From contig JAPLWA010000004.1 of NCBI GenBank assembly GCA_026396835.1, forward strand, positions 1 through 64,000: a stretch of DNA of 64,000 bases, given 5' to 3'. The notes under the pieces are model-generated. The model was not told the DNA's origin. It searched no databases and saw only the letters and a list, made by a program, of their open reading frames with translations. Source of the DNA: Candidatus Falkowbacteria bacterium (lineage in GTDB: Bacteria; Patescibacteriota; Patescibacteriia; Patescibacteriales; Patescibacteriaceae). This document shows, one piece after another, positions 6,079 to 15,031 of the stretch. The translations under genes and the position numbers were made by a program. The first letter of the stretch is position 1; every line of letters starts with the position of its first letter.

Positions 6079-8172
6079 ATGAATGAATTTCTTAAATGTT
6101 TAACAGATATAATTGGTCAGCTCGGTAACTGGGGTTATGCTTTGCTTGCTTTAATTTCTTTTCTTGAAGCTATTCCTTTGGTTGGTTTTTTTATTCCCGG
6201 AGTTATTATTTTAATTCTTGGAGGTTTTTTAGTAGCTGAACATGTTTTTAATTTTTTTGACCTAGTAGTAATTTGCGCTTCCTTTACTTTATTGGGGGAC
6301 ATGGTGGCTTTTGCTTTAGGCCACCGTTTTTCAGGCTCTTTCAAGAAGGAGCATAAGATAATGAAAGAAGAATACCTTACGGGTGCTAGAAACTTTATTA
6401 CTAAGCGCGGTAGTTCAGGTATATTCTTTGGACGCTTTATTAGTCCGGTCCGCTCAGCTTTATATTTTGTACTCGGGCTTATTAAAATGCCTTGGCTAAA
6501 GTTTATGCTTCCGGTTGCTACTAGTAGTTTTATTTTTGTTTCATTTTACGTTTTAATCGGCTACTTAGCTGGAAATGCTTGGCAAACAATTGAAGCTTGG
6601 TCTGGGCGTTTAGCCGTGGCAGTAGCTGCTACAATTATAGTTTTATTTGCTTTGTGGTGGTTTAAGGGATTTTTAGTTCATCAAGGCAGGCAACTAAGGA
6701 CCCTAGCTGCTAATGCGCTCAGTACTTTTTTTAATTGGTATCAGCAAACAAATTTTTGGAATAAGTTTTCTAAAAAATTCCCAGCCTTTAGTCAGCGCTT
6801 TATTAAGCTAAGTAATCCAAGTAGTTTTTTTTCTCTGCCGTTTAGTTCTTTAATTTTATTAAACATTGTTTTAGTTAGTTTAACTTTTTGTCTTGGTTCT
6901 TTAGTGCTTAAAACTAGTGGTTTCGTAGTTGAGCTAGACTATAGATTAGAGGCTTTTGTTAAACTTTTTGCAGAGCCGCATTTAGCAACGGTTTTATTTT
7001 TTATTACCATGCTTGGTTCCCCTTACTTTGTTCTATCCATTGCTTTAGTTTTTAGTATCTGGTTAATTTTAGAAAGAAGAAGATCTTATTTTATCGGTTT
7101 ATGGATAACAATTGCAGGAACATTTTTATCAGGCTCATTAATTAAATTTATCATTGCTCGTCCAAGACCAGCACCAACATTTTTCTTTGAAAACTCATAT
7201 GCTTTTCCTTCTCTACATTCTGCCATGGCAATTGCGCTCTTATTGTATTTAACTTATTACGCTGTTCGGGTTTATCCTCGTTTATCAAGAAATATTAGCT
7301 TGGTTTTAATTGCCGTATTTTTTACTCTAGCGATTGGTTTCAGCCGTATATATTTAGGGGTTCATTATTTATCAGATGTTCTTGGTGGCTATATGGTCGG
7401 TGGTTTTTGGTTTGTTGTCGCTATAGTTAGTCAACGTTTTTATCAAACGATTGATAAGCCGCGACGCCTTTCTAGATTATTTGAAATCAGTGTTATTGCC
7501 GGTGTAACAGTCTTATTGCTAGGTATTTATTTATCACAAATTATTAAACCTAATGATGTTACTGGTGGTTTTTATAATTCTTTAAGTATTGCTGCCAATA
7601 AACAAAAAGCTTTATCAAATAATAATATTTTTCACGACTCTTTGGTTACGGAAAATTTGAGAGGTACCAACCGTCAACCAATTACTTTTATTTTCAATAG
7701 CAATGAATCAGTCTTGGCTGGAATTTTAACAAAGTCTAATTGGATTAAGCGTTTAGATCCAAGCTTGTCTAATGTCCTGGGTCGTTTATCTAATCTTATT
7801 ATTAAAAAAGACTATTCAGCAGCTCCTTTACAACCACGTTACTGGAATAACCAACCAAACTATTTGACCTTTACTAAGTTAGTGCCAAGTAATAAAGCTA
7901 TTGATTTTTACATACTTCGTTTGTGGCAAGTTAAAGATTCGCAGAATAATAATCAGGAGAGTTTTATTGCTGAGCTAGCTGTTAATCAAGATTTTTCTTG
8001 GAAGAAGATTTCTAAGCAAGAAATTTTTTCTATTGCTACTAAAGACTTACTGAATGATATTATGACTAGTCCTAACTTTTCTAATTCAGAAACTAAGTTT
8101 GTTAAAGTAAAATTAAGTGATGAAATAAAAGACGAGATCGACGCTACGATTTATACAGTAAATTTTAAGTAA
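6079..8172 (+). CDS. DedA - PAP2 phosphatase - LssY-C fusion membrane protein
   Basis: Three modules in one chain. The first ~200 residues are a DedA/SNARE-associated domain (G-F-F-I-P-G and F-G-R-F-I-S-P-V-R-S). The middle is a PAP2 lipid phosphatase with all three motifs: K-F-I-I-A-R-P-R-P, F-P-S-L-H-S and S-R-I-Y-L-G-V-H-Y-L-S-D, so the catalytic His residues are present. The C-terminal ~200 residues are soluble and resemble the LssY C-terminal domain. DedA proteins are implicated in lipid-carrier flipping and PAP2 enzymes dephosphorylate lipids such as undecaprenyl-PP, so a role in lipid-carrier recycling is a fair inference. Start: ATG 6079 is preferred; a GTG at 6067 overlapping the previous stop is possible. 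Confidence 0.88.
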   Translation: MNEFLKCLTDIIGQLGNWGYALLALISFLEAIPLVGFFIPGVIILILGGFLVAEHVFNFFDLVVICASFTLLGDMVAFALGHRFSGSFKKEHKIMKEEYLTGARNFITKRGSSGIFFGRFISPVRSALYFVLGLIKMPWLKFMLPVATSSFIFVSFYVLIGYLAGNAWQTIEAWSGRLAVAVAATIIVLFALWWFKGFLVHQGRQLRTLAANALSTFFNWYQQTNFWNKFSKKFPAFSQRFIKLSNPSSFFSLPFSSLILLNIVLVSLTFCLGSLVLKTSGFVVELDYRLEAFVKLFAEPHLATVLFFITMLGSPYFVLSIALVFSIWLILERRRSYFIGLWITIAGTFLSGSLIKFIIARPRPAPTFFFENSYAFPSLHSAMAIALLLYLTYYAVRVYPRLSRNISLVLIAVFFTLAIGFSRIYLGVHYLSDVLGGYMVGGFWFVVAIVSQRFYQTIDKPRRLSRLFEISVIAGVTVLLLGIYLSQIIKPNDVTGGFYNSLSIAANKQKALSNNNIFHDSLVTENLRGTNRQPITFIFNSNESVLAGILTKSNWIKRLDPSLSNVLGRLSNLIIKKDYSAAPLQPRYWNNQPNYLTFTKLVPSNKAIDFYILRLWQVKDSQNNNQESFIAELAVNQDFSWKKISKQEIFSIATKDLLNDIMTSPNFSNSETKFVKVKLSDEIKDEIDATIYTVNFK

Positions 8173-8177
8173 ACGTT

Positions 8178-8450
8178 ATGTTGGATGATTATAAGACACA
8201 ATTAAAAGAGACAGGTAAAATAAGTTTACGTATTAAGGTTCATGCTGGGGCAAAAACTACTCGTATAAAATCAATTTTGTCCGATAACACAATAAAAGTT
8301 GATATTGCCAAGGCCCCGGAAGACGGCAAGGCTAATGAAAGTTTAATAAAACTATTAGCCGATGAATTTGAGGTTAGTAAGAGTTCTGTTCAAATAGCTG
8401 CCGGTAAATTTTCTGGAGATAAGCTGGTGAATATTATTAAAGTTAGCTAA
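8178..8450 (+). CDS. DUF167 (UPF0235/YggU) family protein
   Basis: A 90-residue protein matching the YggU family: V-H-A-G-A-K-T-T-R-I near the N-terminus, then the conserved P-E-D-G-K-A-N-E-S-L-I-K-L-L-A motif and a terminal S-G-D-K segment. Function is unknown across the family. It begins 5 nt after the fusion phosphatase and is followed by a terminator. Confidence 0.9.
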   Translation: MLDDYKTQLKETGKISLRIKVHAGAKTTRIKSILSDNTIKVDIAKAPEDGKANESLIKLLADEFEVSKSSVQIAAGKFSGDKLVNIIKVS

Positions 8451-8535
8451 GAGTTGCTTTATTGCATAAGCTTCCACAGTGATTATGTAATTAGAGTGAC
8501 TTGTTAATATAAATTTAAGTATTAGAAAAAAATCA

Positions 8536-8573
8536 AACCCGCCTCTTTTTTAAGAAGCGGGTCTTGGTTTTTA
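8536..8573. terminator. hairpin terminator between convergent genes
   Basis: AAACCCGCCTCTT pairs with AAGAAGCGGGT around a T-rich loop and a T-rich tail follows. It separates the plus-strand DUF167 gene from the minus-strand lipoprotein gene and could serve both. Confidence 0.7.
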
Positions 8574-8577
8574 AATC

Positions 8578-9228
8578 TTATTTCTTGCCTGACCTGAATG
8601 GACAGAACGATGTAGATCTAGTGACCCAGCCATCAAACCAATAGTGAAGGTTTGTTGTTGCTGGATCTGGGTTAAACACGTGTGGTTCCAACCTTCTGTT
8701 GTCCGCGAGGTAAACTGTATCACCAGTCCTATTAGCAGTTATATTTTTTAACTCGCCGGTAAATAGATTAAACACACTTATATTATTTTGAGCCTCATCA
8801 TAACACAGAACAAGTTGACGATTCTTAACAACGCTTACTCCGTTGTATGGATGAGTGGAGCTATAGGTCGGCATTTCGGAATATTTATAAGGAGTCAATC
8901 TGGCCGGGACATTAAAAGTATCGGCAGACAAATACTTTAATTTGAATATTCCAAATTCTCTGTTATTTGGATCAACTGATGCTCCAACTATTTGTGCAGC
9001 TGGAGGTAGAGTTGAATGAATAACATTTGGCTCTGACGGCAGTATATAAAATACTACTGGGTCGTCAAAACCACTCCCATAGCCATCACCAGCGCTTATA
9101 TAAAGATTGCCCTGCTCCAAAGCGTCGGTGCTGCTGTTTTGCTGGGACCCGGTTAGATTTTCCGAGCAGCTTGTAAATGCAAATGTTACGATAAATAATA
9201 CCGTGAGTAACAAAAATGATCTTTTCAT
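8578..9228 (-). CDS. hypothetical lipoprotein (216 aa)
   Basis: The lipoprotein signal is clear: K-R start, hydrophobic core, lipobox F-T-S-C with Cys20, then a Ser/Thr/Gln-rich linker. The rest shows no recognised domain. It alternates short beta-prone stretches with D-P, N-P and G-Y turns, and has two cysteines near the end. It is a lone minus-strand gene bounded by hairpins on both sides, which suggests an independent, perhaps recently acquired unit. Confidence 0.65.
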   Translation of the reverse strand: MKRSFLLLTVLFIVTFAFTSCSENLTGSQQNSSTDALEQGNLYISAGDGYGSGFDDPVVFYILPSEPNVIHSTLPPAAQIVGASVDPNNREFGIFKLKYLSADTFNVPARLTPYKYSEMPTYSSTHPYNGVSVVKNRQLVLCYDEAQNNISVFNLFTGELKNITANRTGDTVYLADNRRLEPHVFNPDPATTNLHYWFDGWVTRSTSFCPFRSGKK

Positions 9229-9381
9229 TGTTTCTATATTTAGTTAAAAAAAATTAATTGGTTATTTTTACCCTTCATTATTTAATGAAAAACAAGAAGA
9301 ACCAATTAATAAAACAATGATTTTTTAAAGAACTAATTGTGTATTAAATCACACTTATCAGTTATTGTCAATAATGAACTA

Positions 9382-9408
9382 AAAACCCCCTTATAATTAA
9401 GGGGGTTT
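9382..9408 (-). terminator. asnS terminator
   Basis: An 11-bp perfect stem (AAACCCCCTTA / TAAGGGGGTTT) with a 4-nt loop. On the minus strand a T-run follows, as expected for the end of the asnS transcript. Confidence 0.8.
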
Positions 9409-9423
9409 AATTGGGTTCTAAGA

Positions 9424-10716
9424 TTAAGGAGTTATTCTGTAAATCGTTCTTGGGAAAGGAATGGCTTCTCTAATATGTTCAAGCCCACAAACCCAAGCTG
9501 TAATACGCTCAAGTCCAAAGCCAAATCCACCGTGCGGCACTGAGCCATATTTTCTTAAATCAAGATACCAATCATAATCTTCAACTTTTAAGCCAAAGTC
9601 TTTTATCTTTTTGGTCATTAAATCAAAGTCATCTTCACGCTGTGAGCCGCCGATGATTTCGCCGTAACCCTCAGGAGCTAATAAGTCAGCTCCTAAAACG
9701 CGGCTCTCGTCAGCTGGGTCGGTCTTCATGTAAAAAGCTTTTATTTCCTTTGGATAGCGCGTGACAAAAATTGGGTTGTCGTATTTTTTAGTTAACATGG
9801 TTTCATCATCAGCGCCCAAGTCATCGCGTTCACCAATATCTGAGCCCATGTCTTTTAATTCATTAACAGCTTGAACATGAGTCATGCGATAAAATGGTTT
9901 TGAAATATTTTCCAAAGGCTTAACATCTCTTTCTAAGATAGCTAGTTCTTCTTGGTTTTTTTCCAGTACGGCTTGAACCATGAATCTAACTAAAGCTTCT
10001 TGAGTATCAAGGTTTTGATCAAGATCAACAAAAGCCATTTCGGCGTCCATCATCCAAAATTCAGTTAAGTGACGTCTAGTTTTTGATTTTTCGGCGCGGA
10101 AGGTTGGACCAAAATCAAAGACACGACCATGAGCAAACATCGCAGCTTCTAAATAAAGTTGTCCGGTCTGTGATAAATAAGTTGTAGTATCAAAATAATT
10201 TACTTTGAATAAATCAGTCGTATTTTCTCCGGCGTTAGCAGTAATAATTGGTGAATCAATTTTTATAAAATTGTTTTGACGCATGAAATCATAAGTTGCA
10301 TGAATCAAAGTATCACGCACGCGCTGAATTGCCCATTGACGAGGGGAGCGTAACCAAAGATGACGTTGATCTAAAAGAAAATCAATGCCGTGATCTTTTT
10401 TGGAGATCGGATATTCAGCCGCAATTTGATAAAAACTAAAATCAGTTACTTGAATTTCATATTGTTCAAGTTTTGGATGCTTAGTAACTTTACCAGTCAG
10501 CTTAACAGAGCTTTCTAGGCTAATTTTTTGTGCTTCAGTCCATAGCTCGTCCGAAATCTCATCGGCTGATAAAATAGCTTGGCAAGTAGCTGAACCATCA
10601 CGCATTTGCCAGAAGGAAATTTTACCTGAAGAGCGGAAATTATAAACCCAGCCTTCAATAGTAACTATTTGGCCATCGTGCTCGTTTAAGTTTTTGATTA
10701 AGATTGTTTTTGTCAT
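9424..10716 (-). CDS. asnS: asparaginyl-tRNA synthetase
   Basis: A class IIb aminoacyl-tRNA synthetase of 430 residues that charges tRNA-Asn. The N-terminal OB-fold binds the anticodon (G-W-V-Y-N-F-R-S-S-G). The catalytic core has motif 2 around F-R-A-E-K-S-K-T-R-R-H-L-T-E-F and motif 3 in G-F-G-F-G-L-E-R. The terminal E-A-I-P-F-P-R is typical of AsnRS/archaeal-type AspRS. I favour AsnRS over a non-discriminating AspRS from the overall pattern. Its substrate tRNA is the intron-split gene at 40209-40868. Its presence implies that GatCA (32882-34629) serves mainly Gln-tRNA(Gln) formation. Confidence 0.88.
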   Translation of the reverse strand: MTKTILIKNLNEHDGQIVTIEGWVYNFRSSGKISFWQMRDGSATCQAILSADEISDELWTEAQKISLESSVKLTGKVTKHPKLEQYEIQVTDFSFYQIAAEYPISKKDHGIDFLLDQRHLWLRSPRQWAIQRVRDTLIHATYDFMRQNNFIKIDSPIITANAGENTTDLFKVNYFDTTTYLSQTGQLYLEAAMFAHGRVFDFGPTFRAEKSKTRRHLTEFWMMDAEMAFVDLDQNLDTQEALVRFMVQAVLEKNQEELAILERDVKPLENISKPFYRMTHVQAVNELKDMGSDIGERDDLGADDETMLTKKYDNPIFVTRYPKEIKAFYMKTDPADESRVLGADLLAPEGYGEIIGGSQREDDFDLMTKKIKDFGLKVEDYDWYLDLRKYGSVPHGGFGFGLERITAWVCGLEHIREAIPFPRTIYRITP

Positions 10717-10759
10717 ATTGATTTATAACGCCAAAATATTGTTTGGGATTATTTACAAT

Positions 10760-10779
10760 TCCGAAGCTTTAGCGAAGGA
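10760..10779. repeat. TCCGAAGCTT..AGCGAAGGA hairpin repeat
   Basis: A short near-palindrome in the asnS/10872 intergenic region. A very similar hairpin occurs inside the group I intron at 40699-40727, so this is a dispersed repeat family. Confidence 0.55.
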
Positions 10780-10834
10780 TTGTTAAGAATGTTTTTATAT
10801 TATCAGCCAAAAAGCCCTTTGTCTAGTTTTTTCT

Positions 10835-10863
10835 TTGAAAATTGGCTGTTTTTACAGTATGAT
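10835..10863 (+). promoter_or_regulatory. sigma70 promoter of the polysaccharide operon (leaderless)
   Basis: TTGAAA (10835-10840), a 17-nt spacer and TATGAT (10858-10863). The first ATG is at 10872, so the predicted start point lies at most 2-3 nt before it. It probably drives the long colinear run to 20272. Confidence 0.65.
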
Positions 10864-10871
10864 AAGTATAT

Positions 10872-12284
10872 ATGACTAAGCTAGTTAAAAGATTGCGCCT
10901 TTATTGGATAATTGCCTTGGGCTTATTGTTAGTCTGGCTCTTGGGCCAGGCAATAGTGCCTTGGGGAAAAATTACTTATCAAACTGATTTTAAGGATCAG
11001 TCCTATTTTATTGGTAAATTATCACCAGCCGAAAGAGTGACTGAATCTAATTCGGGTCAAAAGATAATTGCTGAACCAGTTTACTTTTCGCTTTTTACGC
11101 CACGACCTTTTTCTAAAGCCACGGTGACTTTAGAATTTTCTAATCCACCAAACACTCTAGAGCTTGGAGTCCGTCAAGATAAAACAGTTTGGAACTTTAA
11201 TTTAAAGCCAGTTTATTCAAAGCTTTTGGAAAGTTTGCGTTTAGATAAAAAAACCATTGTTGAAGGAGATAATCTTTTATGGCAAAAAGAAAAAACCTTT
11301 TCTAGCTTGGCAGATTTTAATAAAAAACAACCAGCTAATAATAAAATCATGGTTTACAACTATTTATTAGCCAATAATTATAAACTAGAGAGCGCGGCCT
11401 TGTTAGCGCAAGACAGAGTAGTACCAATTAATTTGCGCGGTGCCTGGCAACTTTATACTTATAGCCAAGGTCAAGCAATAAAAATTGATTTTTATGTTAA
11501 AGATAGAAATGAAAATTCGGATCCTGATACTGTTGAAGTAAATCTTTATCAAGGCAATAAAATAATTGCGACCGCTAGTTTAGTTGATGATACTAAAAAC
11601 GATGGAACAGAAAGAATTTTAAGTTTAAAAACAAAAAATCTTTCAGCTGGAATTTATCGTCTTGAATATAAAGCTAATAATGACATAGTGACAACGCAAA
11701 TTAAAACAGCTCAGGCCAAATTAGCTTTTCCCGGCTCACTGTGGTTAGCAGAGAATGATAATAAAAATATTAATTTATATACTGATAGTCAATCTATAAA
11801 TATTCAAACTAATAATCCTCGTAGCCGACAAAATATTAAGTTTGATAATTCTGAATATTCATTAGCGAGTACTTATAAACAATATAATTTTTCTAATAAG
11901 GATTTTAGTTCTCGAATTAAGGCTATAAATTTTAAGAACGGTGATTTAACTATCGCCAGTAATAGTTTGTTAGCTTTTTCAGAAGCTGATTATTTCAATC
12001 CTTTGATTAATCAATTGCCAAGAAATGCCACTGATACAAATTTGGGTGCAGATTACATTGTGGCCAACTATAAACCAGCTAAAAAACTAGCTAATGGTAA
12101 TTGGGAAGTTGCTCTAGATTTTGATTTAAGTGCGGCCTATCGAGAAAAGAATAAATATTCTCTCATGTTATCGGCGCCGCAGCTAGATAGTCAGACTAGT
12201 GATTTTGTTGTGAAAAATATAAGGGTCGATTTAGCAGAGCCTAATCTATGGCAGTATATTTCTAAAATGTTTCAAAAGCTATGA
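10872..12284 (+). CDS. hypothetical membrane-anchored extracytoplasmic protein (470 aa)
   Basis: One N-terminal hydrophobic helix (about residues 12-29) preceded by K/R residues suggests an uncleaved anchor with the remaining ~440 residues outside. The large domain is rich in beta-prone segments, Asn and Ser, with no catalytic motif that I recognise. As the first gene of the rhamnose/glycosyltransferase run it may act in polysaccharide assembly or export, but that is inference from position. Its stop overlaps the next gene (ATGA at 12281-12284). Confidence 0.65.
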   Translation: MTKLVKRLRLYWIIALGLLLVWLLGQAIVPWGKITYQTDFKDQSYFIGKLSPAERVTESNSGQKIIAEPVYFSLFTPRPFSKATVTLEFSNPPNTLELGVRQDKTVWNFNLKPVYSKLLESLRLDKKTIVEGDNLLWQKEKTFSSLADFNKKQPANNKIMVYNYLLANNYKLESAALLAQDRVVPINLRGAWQLYTYSQGQAIKIDFYVKDRNENSDPDTVEVNLYQGNKIIATASLVDDTKNDGTERILSLKTKNLSAGIYRLEYKANNDIVTTQIKTAQAKLAFPGSLWLAENDNKNINLYTDSQSINIQTNNPRSRQNIKFDNSEYSLASTYKQYNFSNKDFSSRIKAINFKNGDLTIASNSLLAFSEADYFNPLINQLPRNATDTNLGADYIVANYKPAKKLANGNWEVALDFDLSAAYREKNKYSLMLSAPQLDSQTSDFVVKNIRVDLAEPNLWQYISKMFQKL

Positions 12285-12490
12285 AATTAAATAATGAAAT
12301 TTTAAAAGAAATAAATCTAGCGTTAAGTGTTTCTTTGGGCTGTTTACTGGTTCTAGAAACTCTTTGGCCAGGTTCAGTTTTAGCCTATATTAACCTAAAT
12401 TATTGGTTGATTTCATGGGTTTTAAGTGTTATACTACTATTGTTTAGCTCTAATTCTAAAGATAATTTACATGACAGAATTAATCATTAA
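12281..12490 (+). CDS. hypothetical small membrane protein (69 aa)
   Basis: Two hydrophobic helices (about residues 13-33 and 38-55) with short polar ends. It overlaps the upstream gene by 4 nt and the downstream epimerase-like gene by 20 nt, which supports real, coupled translation. No family recognised; possibly a partner of the preceding membrane protein. Confidence 0.55.
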   Translation: MKLNNEILKEINLALSVSLGCLLVLETLWPGSVLAYINLNYWLISWVLSVILLLFSSNSKDNLHDRINH

Positions 12491-12920
12491 AAAAATAGCC
12501 AAATATGATGATGATCGCGGTTGGTTGGCCGAGATTTTTCGTAATGACGAAACAGATTATGTACCAGCTATGGCTTACGTTAGCGTAACTAAGCCCGGCG
12601 TTGTTCGCGGACCACACGAACATCACGATCAATCAGATTGTTTTGTCTTTGTTGGACCAGGTAACTTCGAACTTCATCTTTGGGATCGTCGCGAAGATAG
12701 TCCTAAAATGGGTGAGCATCAAGTGTTAATCGTGGGCGAAGAAAATCCTACTATGGTAATCGTTCCACCCGGCGTTGTTCATGGTTATAAATGTGTTAGT
12801 GCTGCTGCGGCTTACTCAATTAATTTGCCAGACAAATTATATCGCGGCAAAAATAAAGCCGACGAAATTGATGAGATTCGCTGGGAGCAAGATCCTAATT
12901 CACCTTATAAAATTTTATAA
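12471..12920 (+). CDS. rfbC: dTDP-4-dehydrorhamnose 3,5-epimerase family cupin (RmlC-like)
   Basis: A cupin of 149 residues. Recognisable segments are D-D-D-R-G-W-L-A-E-I-F near the start, K-P-G-V-V-R-G-P-H-E-H-H-D-Q and V-I-V-P-P-G-V-V-H-G-Y. With rfbB, rfbD and rfbA close by it completes the four-step dTDP-L-rhamnose pathway, so it most likely converts dTDP-4-keto-6-deoxyglucose to the L-lyxo isomer. It is shorter than classical RmlC (about 180), so a related sugar-nucleotide isomerase role is possible. Start at ATG 12471; the longer frame from 12426 is inside the previous gene. Confidence 0.8.
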   Translation: MTELIIKKIAKYDDDRGWLAEIFRNDETDYVPAMAYVSVTKPGVVRGPHEHHDQSDCFVFVGPGNFELHLWDRREDSPKMGEHQVLIVGEENPTMVIVPPGVVHGYKCVSAAAAYSINLPDKLYRGKNKADEIDEIRWEQDPNSPYKIL

Positions 12921-12929
12921 TTTAAAAAT

Positions 12930-13340
12930 ATGGAGAAAACAATTTTTTCTAAAATTGCTAATCGAGAAATTCCAGCTGATATAGTTTGGGAAGATGAAAA
13001 CTTCATCGCTTTTCTTGATGTGCTACCAGTTCATCTTGGCCACACAATTGTAATTCCAAAAAGACAGGTGGCTGACTTAGAAGACTTATCAGCTGAAGAG
13101 TTAGGCGGTCTAATGCTTGCTTCACAAAAAGTTGGTGCTGCGATGTTAAAAGGTTTAGATGTTAAAGGCTACAGTTTATTTTTAGATAATAAAGATGCGG
13201 CTAGTCGCCACGTACCTCATGTTCACATGCATGTCGTGCCACGTGTTGAAGGGGATAGTCTAAGTCGTTGGCCACAAACAGCTTATGATGCTGGTGAGGC
13301 TGCAAATTACGCTGAAAAGATTAAGCAAGCCTTGGCTTAA
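12930..13340 (+). CDS. HIT family nucleotide hydrolase/transferase
   Basis: A 136-residue histidine-triad protein with the signature H-V-H-M-H-V near residues 94-99, preceded by the conserved P-V-H-L-G-H-T-I-V-I-P-K segment. HIT proteins hydrolyse adenosine phosphoramidates or dinucleotides; the specific substrate is not deducible. It sits inside the rhamnose cluster with 9 nt and 6 nt gaps but is probably a general housekeeping passenger. Confidence 0.9.
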   Translation: MEKTIFSKIANREIPADIVWEDENFIAFLDVLPVHLGHTIVIPKRQVADLEDLSAEELGGLMLASQKVGAAMLKGLDVKGYSLFLDNKDAASRHVPHVHMHVVPRVEGDSLSRWPQTAYDAGEAANYAEKIKQALA

Positions 13341-13346
13341 TAATTT

Positions 13347-14312
13347 ATGAAACTTCTCGTCACTGGCGGAGCTGGTTTTATTGGCTCGCATTTTATTCGT
13401 CAATGGTTTTTAGTTCATCCTGATGATGAAATTATAAACTTGGATATTTTGACCTACGCCGGTCGTCTCGAGAATTTGTCTGATGTAGAATCCAATCCAA
13501 AATACAGATTTGTTAAAGGTGATATTTGTGATGAAAAATTAGTTGCTGAATTAATTGAAGAAGTAGATTTAGTTGTTCACTTTGCGGCCGAGAGTCACGT
13601 TGATCGATCGATTGAATCTAGCAAAGATTTTATTAGAAGCAATGTTGAAGGTACAAGAGTTTTGTTAGAAGCCGCTCGTAAAAAAAATATTCCACCGCGT
13701 TTTCACCATGTTTCAACTGACGAAGTTTTTGGCTCACTGAAATTAGATGATAAAAAGTTTACTGAATTGTCGTCTTATGATCCGCGTAGTCCTTACAGCG
13801 CTTCAAAAGCTGCTTCTGATCATCTAGCTAGAGCTTATTTCCATACTTACGGTTTGCCAATAACAATTTCCAATTGTTCTAATAACTATGGTCCTTATCA
13901 GTTTCCAGAAAAGTTGATTCCTCGCTTTGTCACTAACATTTTATTAGATAAAAAGCTGCCTTTATATGGACAAGGAGAAAACGTTAGAGATTGGATTTAT
14001 GTAATTGATCATGTTGAAGGTATAATGAAAGTTATTGCTCAAGGTAGAATTGGTGAAACTTATTGTTTGGGCGGTGATAATGAATTAAATAATTTAACAA
14101 TTGCTAAGGAAATTTTAAAGTTATTAGACAAAGATGAAGCAATGGTTGAATACGTAGCTGATAGATTGGGACATGACTTACGTTACGCAATCGATTATAC
14201 TAAAGCTAGGACAGAACTTAATTGGTCGCCAAATACTACTTTTACTGAAGGACTTAAACACACGACAGAGTGGTACAAAAATAATAAAACTTGGTGGCAG
14301 TCACTTATATAA
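13347..14312 (+). CDS. rfbB: dTDP-glucose 4,6-dehydratase
   Basis: Second enzyme of the dTDP-L-rhamnose pathway. This extended short-chain dehydrogenase has the NAD-binding T-G-G-A-G-F-I-G at residues 6-13, D-I-L-T-Y-A-G, H-F-A-A-E-S-H-V-D-R-S, the catalytic S-T-D-E-V-F-G and Y-S-A-S-K (YxxxK), and N-C-S-N-N-Y-G-P-Y-Q-F-P-E-K. At 321 residues it has the normal length. Neighbours are rfbC, rfbD and rfbA. Confidence 0.95.
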   Translation: MKLLVTGGAGFIGSHFIRQWFLVHPDDEIINLDILTYAGRLENLSDVESNPKYRFVKGDICDEKLVAELIEEVDLVVHFAAESHVDRSIESSKDFIRSNVEGTRVLLEAARKKNIPPRFHHVSTDEVFGSLKLDDKKFTELSSYDPRSPYSASKAASDHLARAYFHTYGLPITISNCSNNYGPYQFPEKLIPRFVTNILLDKKLPLYGQGENVRDWIYVIDHVEGIMKVIAQGRIGETYCLGGDNELNNLTIAKEILKLLDKDEAMVEYVADRLGHDLRYAIDYTKARTELNWSPNTTFTEGLKHTTEWYKNNKTWWQSLI

Positions 14313-14316
14313 TTAT

Positions 14317-15030
14317 ATGGCAGTTCAAGTAAAGGATAAAAAAATATTAGTTAGTTTAATTGTCAGCGCCAATCTTAATTGGCGTGAAGATATTTCTAAG
14401 CTTAAAGACTTAGGCATTAATGAACTGGCTTTGTTTGTTGAATCTTTTACGCTTGATCAGCGCAAGGAACTCTACCGCTTGCTGGAAAGTTCAGGTATAG
14501 TATCAATTCCTTATGTACAAATTTCTAATAATTTCGAAGAAGGGGAATTAGATTATTTTATAACAAATCATGGTACTCAGGTTTTTGGTTTAGCGTTGAA
14601 TAATTCAACGTTTAGTTTTATTTCTACTTTAACAAAATTTGCAAGCTTAGTAGCGCCGGAAAATCCTACTGAAGATAAGTATGTTAACTTGTTTACTGAT
14701 GAATCTTTGAGCCATTCTAATGTCAGTGGTGTATGTTTAGATATTATGACTTTAGAATATGATCGTTTGTTTTATAAAAAGAAATATCAATCAGCTATAC
14801 ACGCCTTAGATCATCATCCTTTACTGGCTACACAAATTGGACCAGTGCCTGAGAGCTGGCTTAAGAAGAGTTTACGTCTTAAATCTCGTCGTCTAACGAC
14901 TTTAACTGATCTACATTATCTTAAAAATATTCCTAAAACTTATTTGGCCGACTTATTAGTTTTGGATCTTAAAAATTCTTTAGAGGAACAATTGGAAATT
15001 AAAGCTTATCTTGAGTTAATGTTAAAATAA
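14317..15030 (+). CDS. conserved hypothetical protein in rhamnose cluster (237 aa)
   Basis: Not recognised. The opening beta strand (K-I-L-V-S-L-I-V-S-A-N), then alternating helices and strands with L-A-L-F-V-E-S-F and G-V-C-L-D-I-M-T-L-E-Y-D-R, look compatible with a TIM-barrel such as a sugar-phosphate isomerase/epimerase-like fold, but this is a guess from secondary-structure rhythm. Position between rfbB and rfbD suggests a role in sugar-nucleotide metabolism or its control. ATG 14317 is chosen because the longer frame from 14173 overlaps rfbB by 140 nt. Confidence 0.6.
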   Translation: MAVQVKDKKILVSLIVSANLNWREDISKLKDLGINELALFVESFTLDQRKELYRLLESSGIVSIPYVQISNNFEEGELDYFITNHGTQVFGLALNNSTFSFISTLTKFASLVAPENPTEDKYVNLFTDESLSHSNVSGVCLDIMTLEYDRLFYKKKYQSAIHALDHHPLLATQIGPVPESWLKKSLRLKSRRLTTLTDLHYLKNIPKTYLADLLVLDLKNSLEEQLEIKAYLELMLK

Positions 15031-15031
15031 T

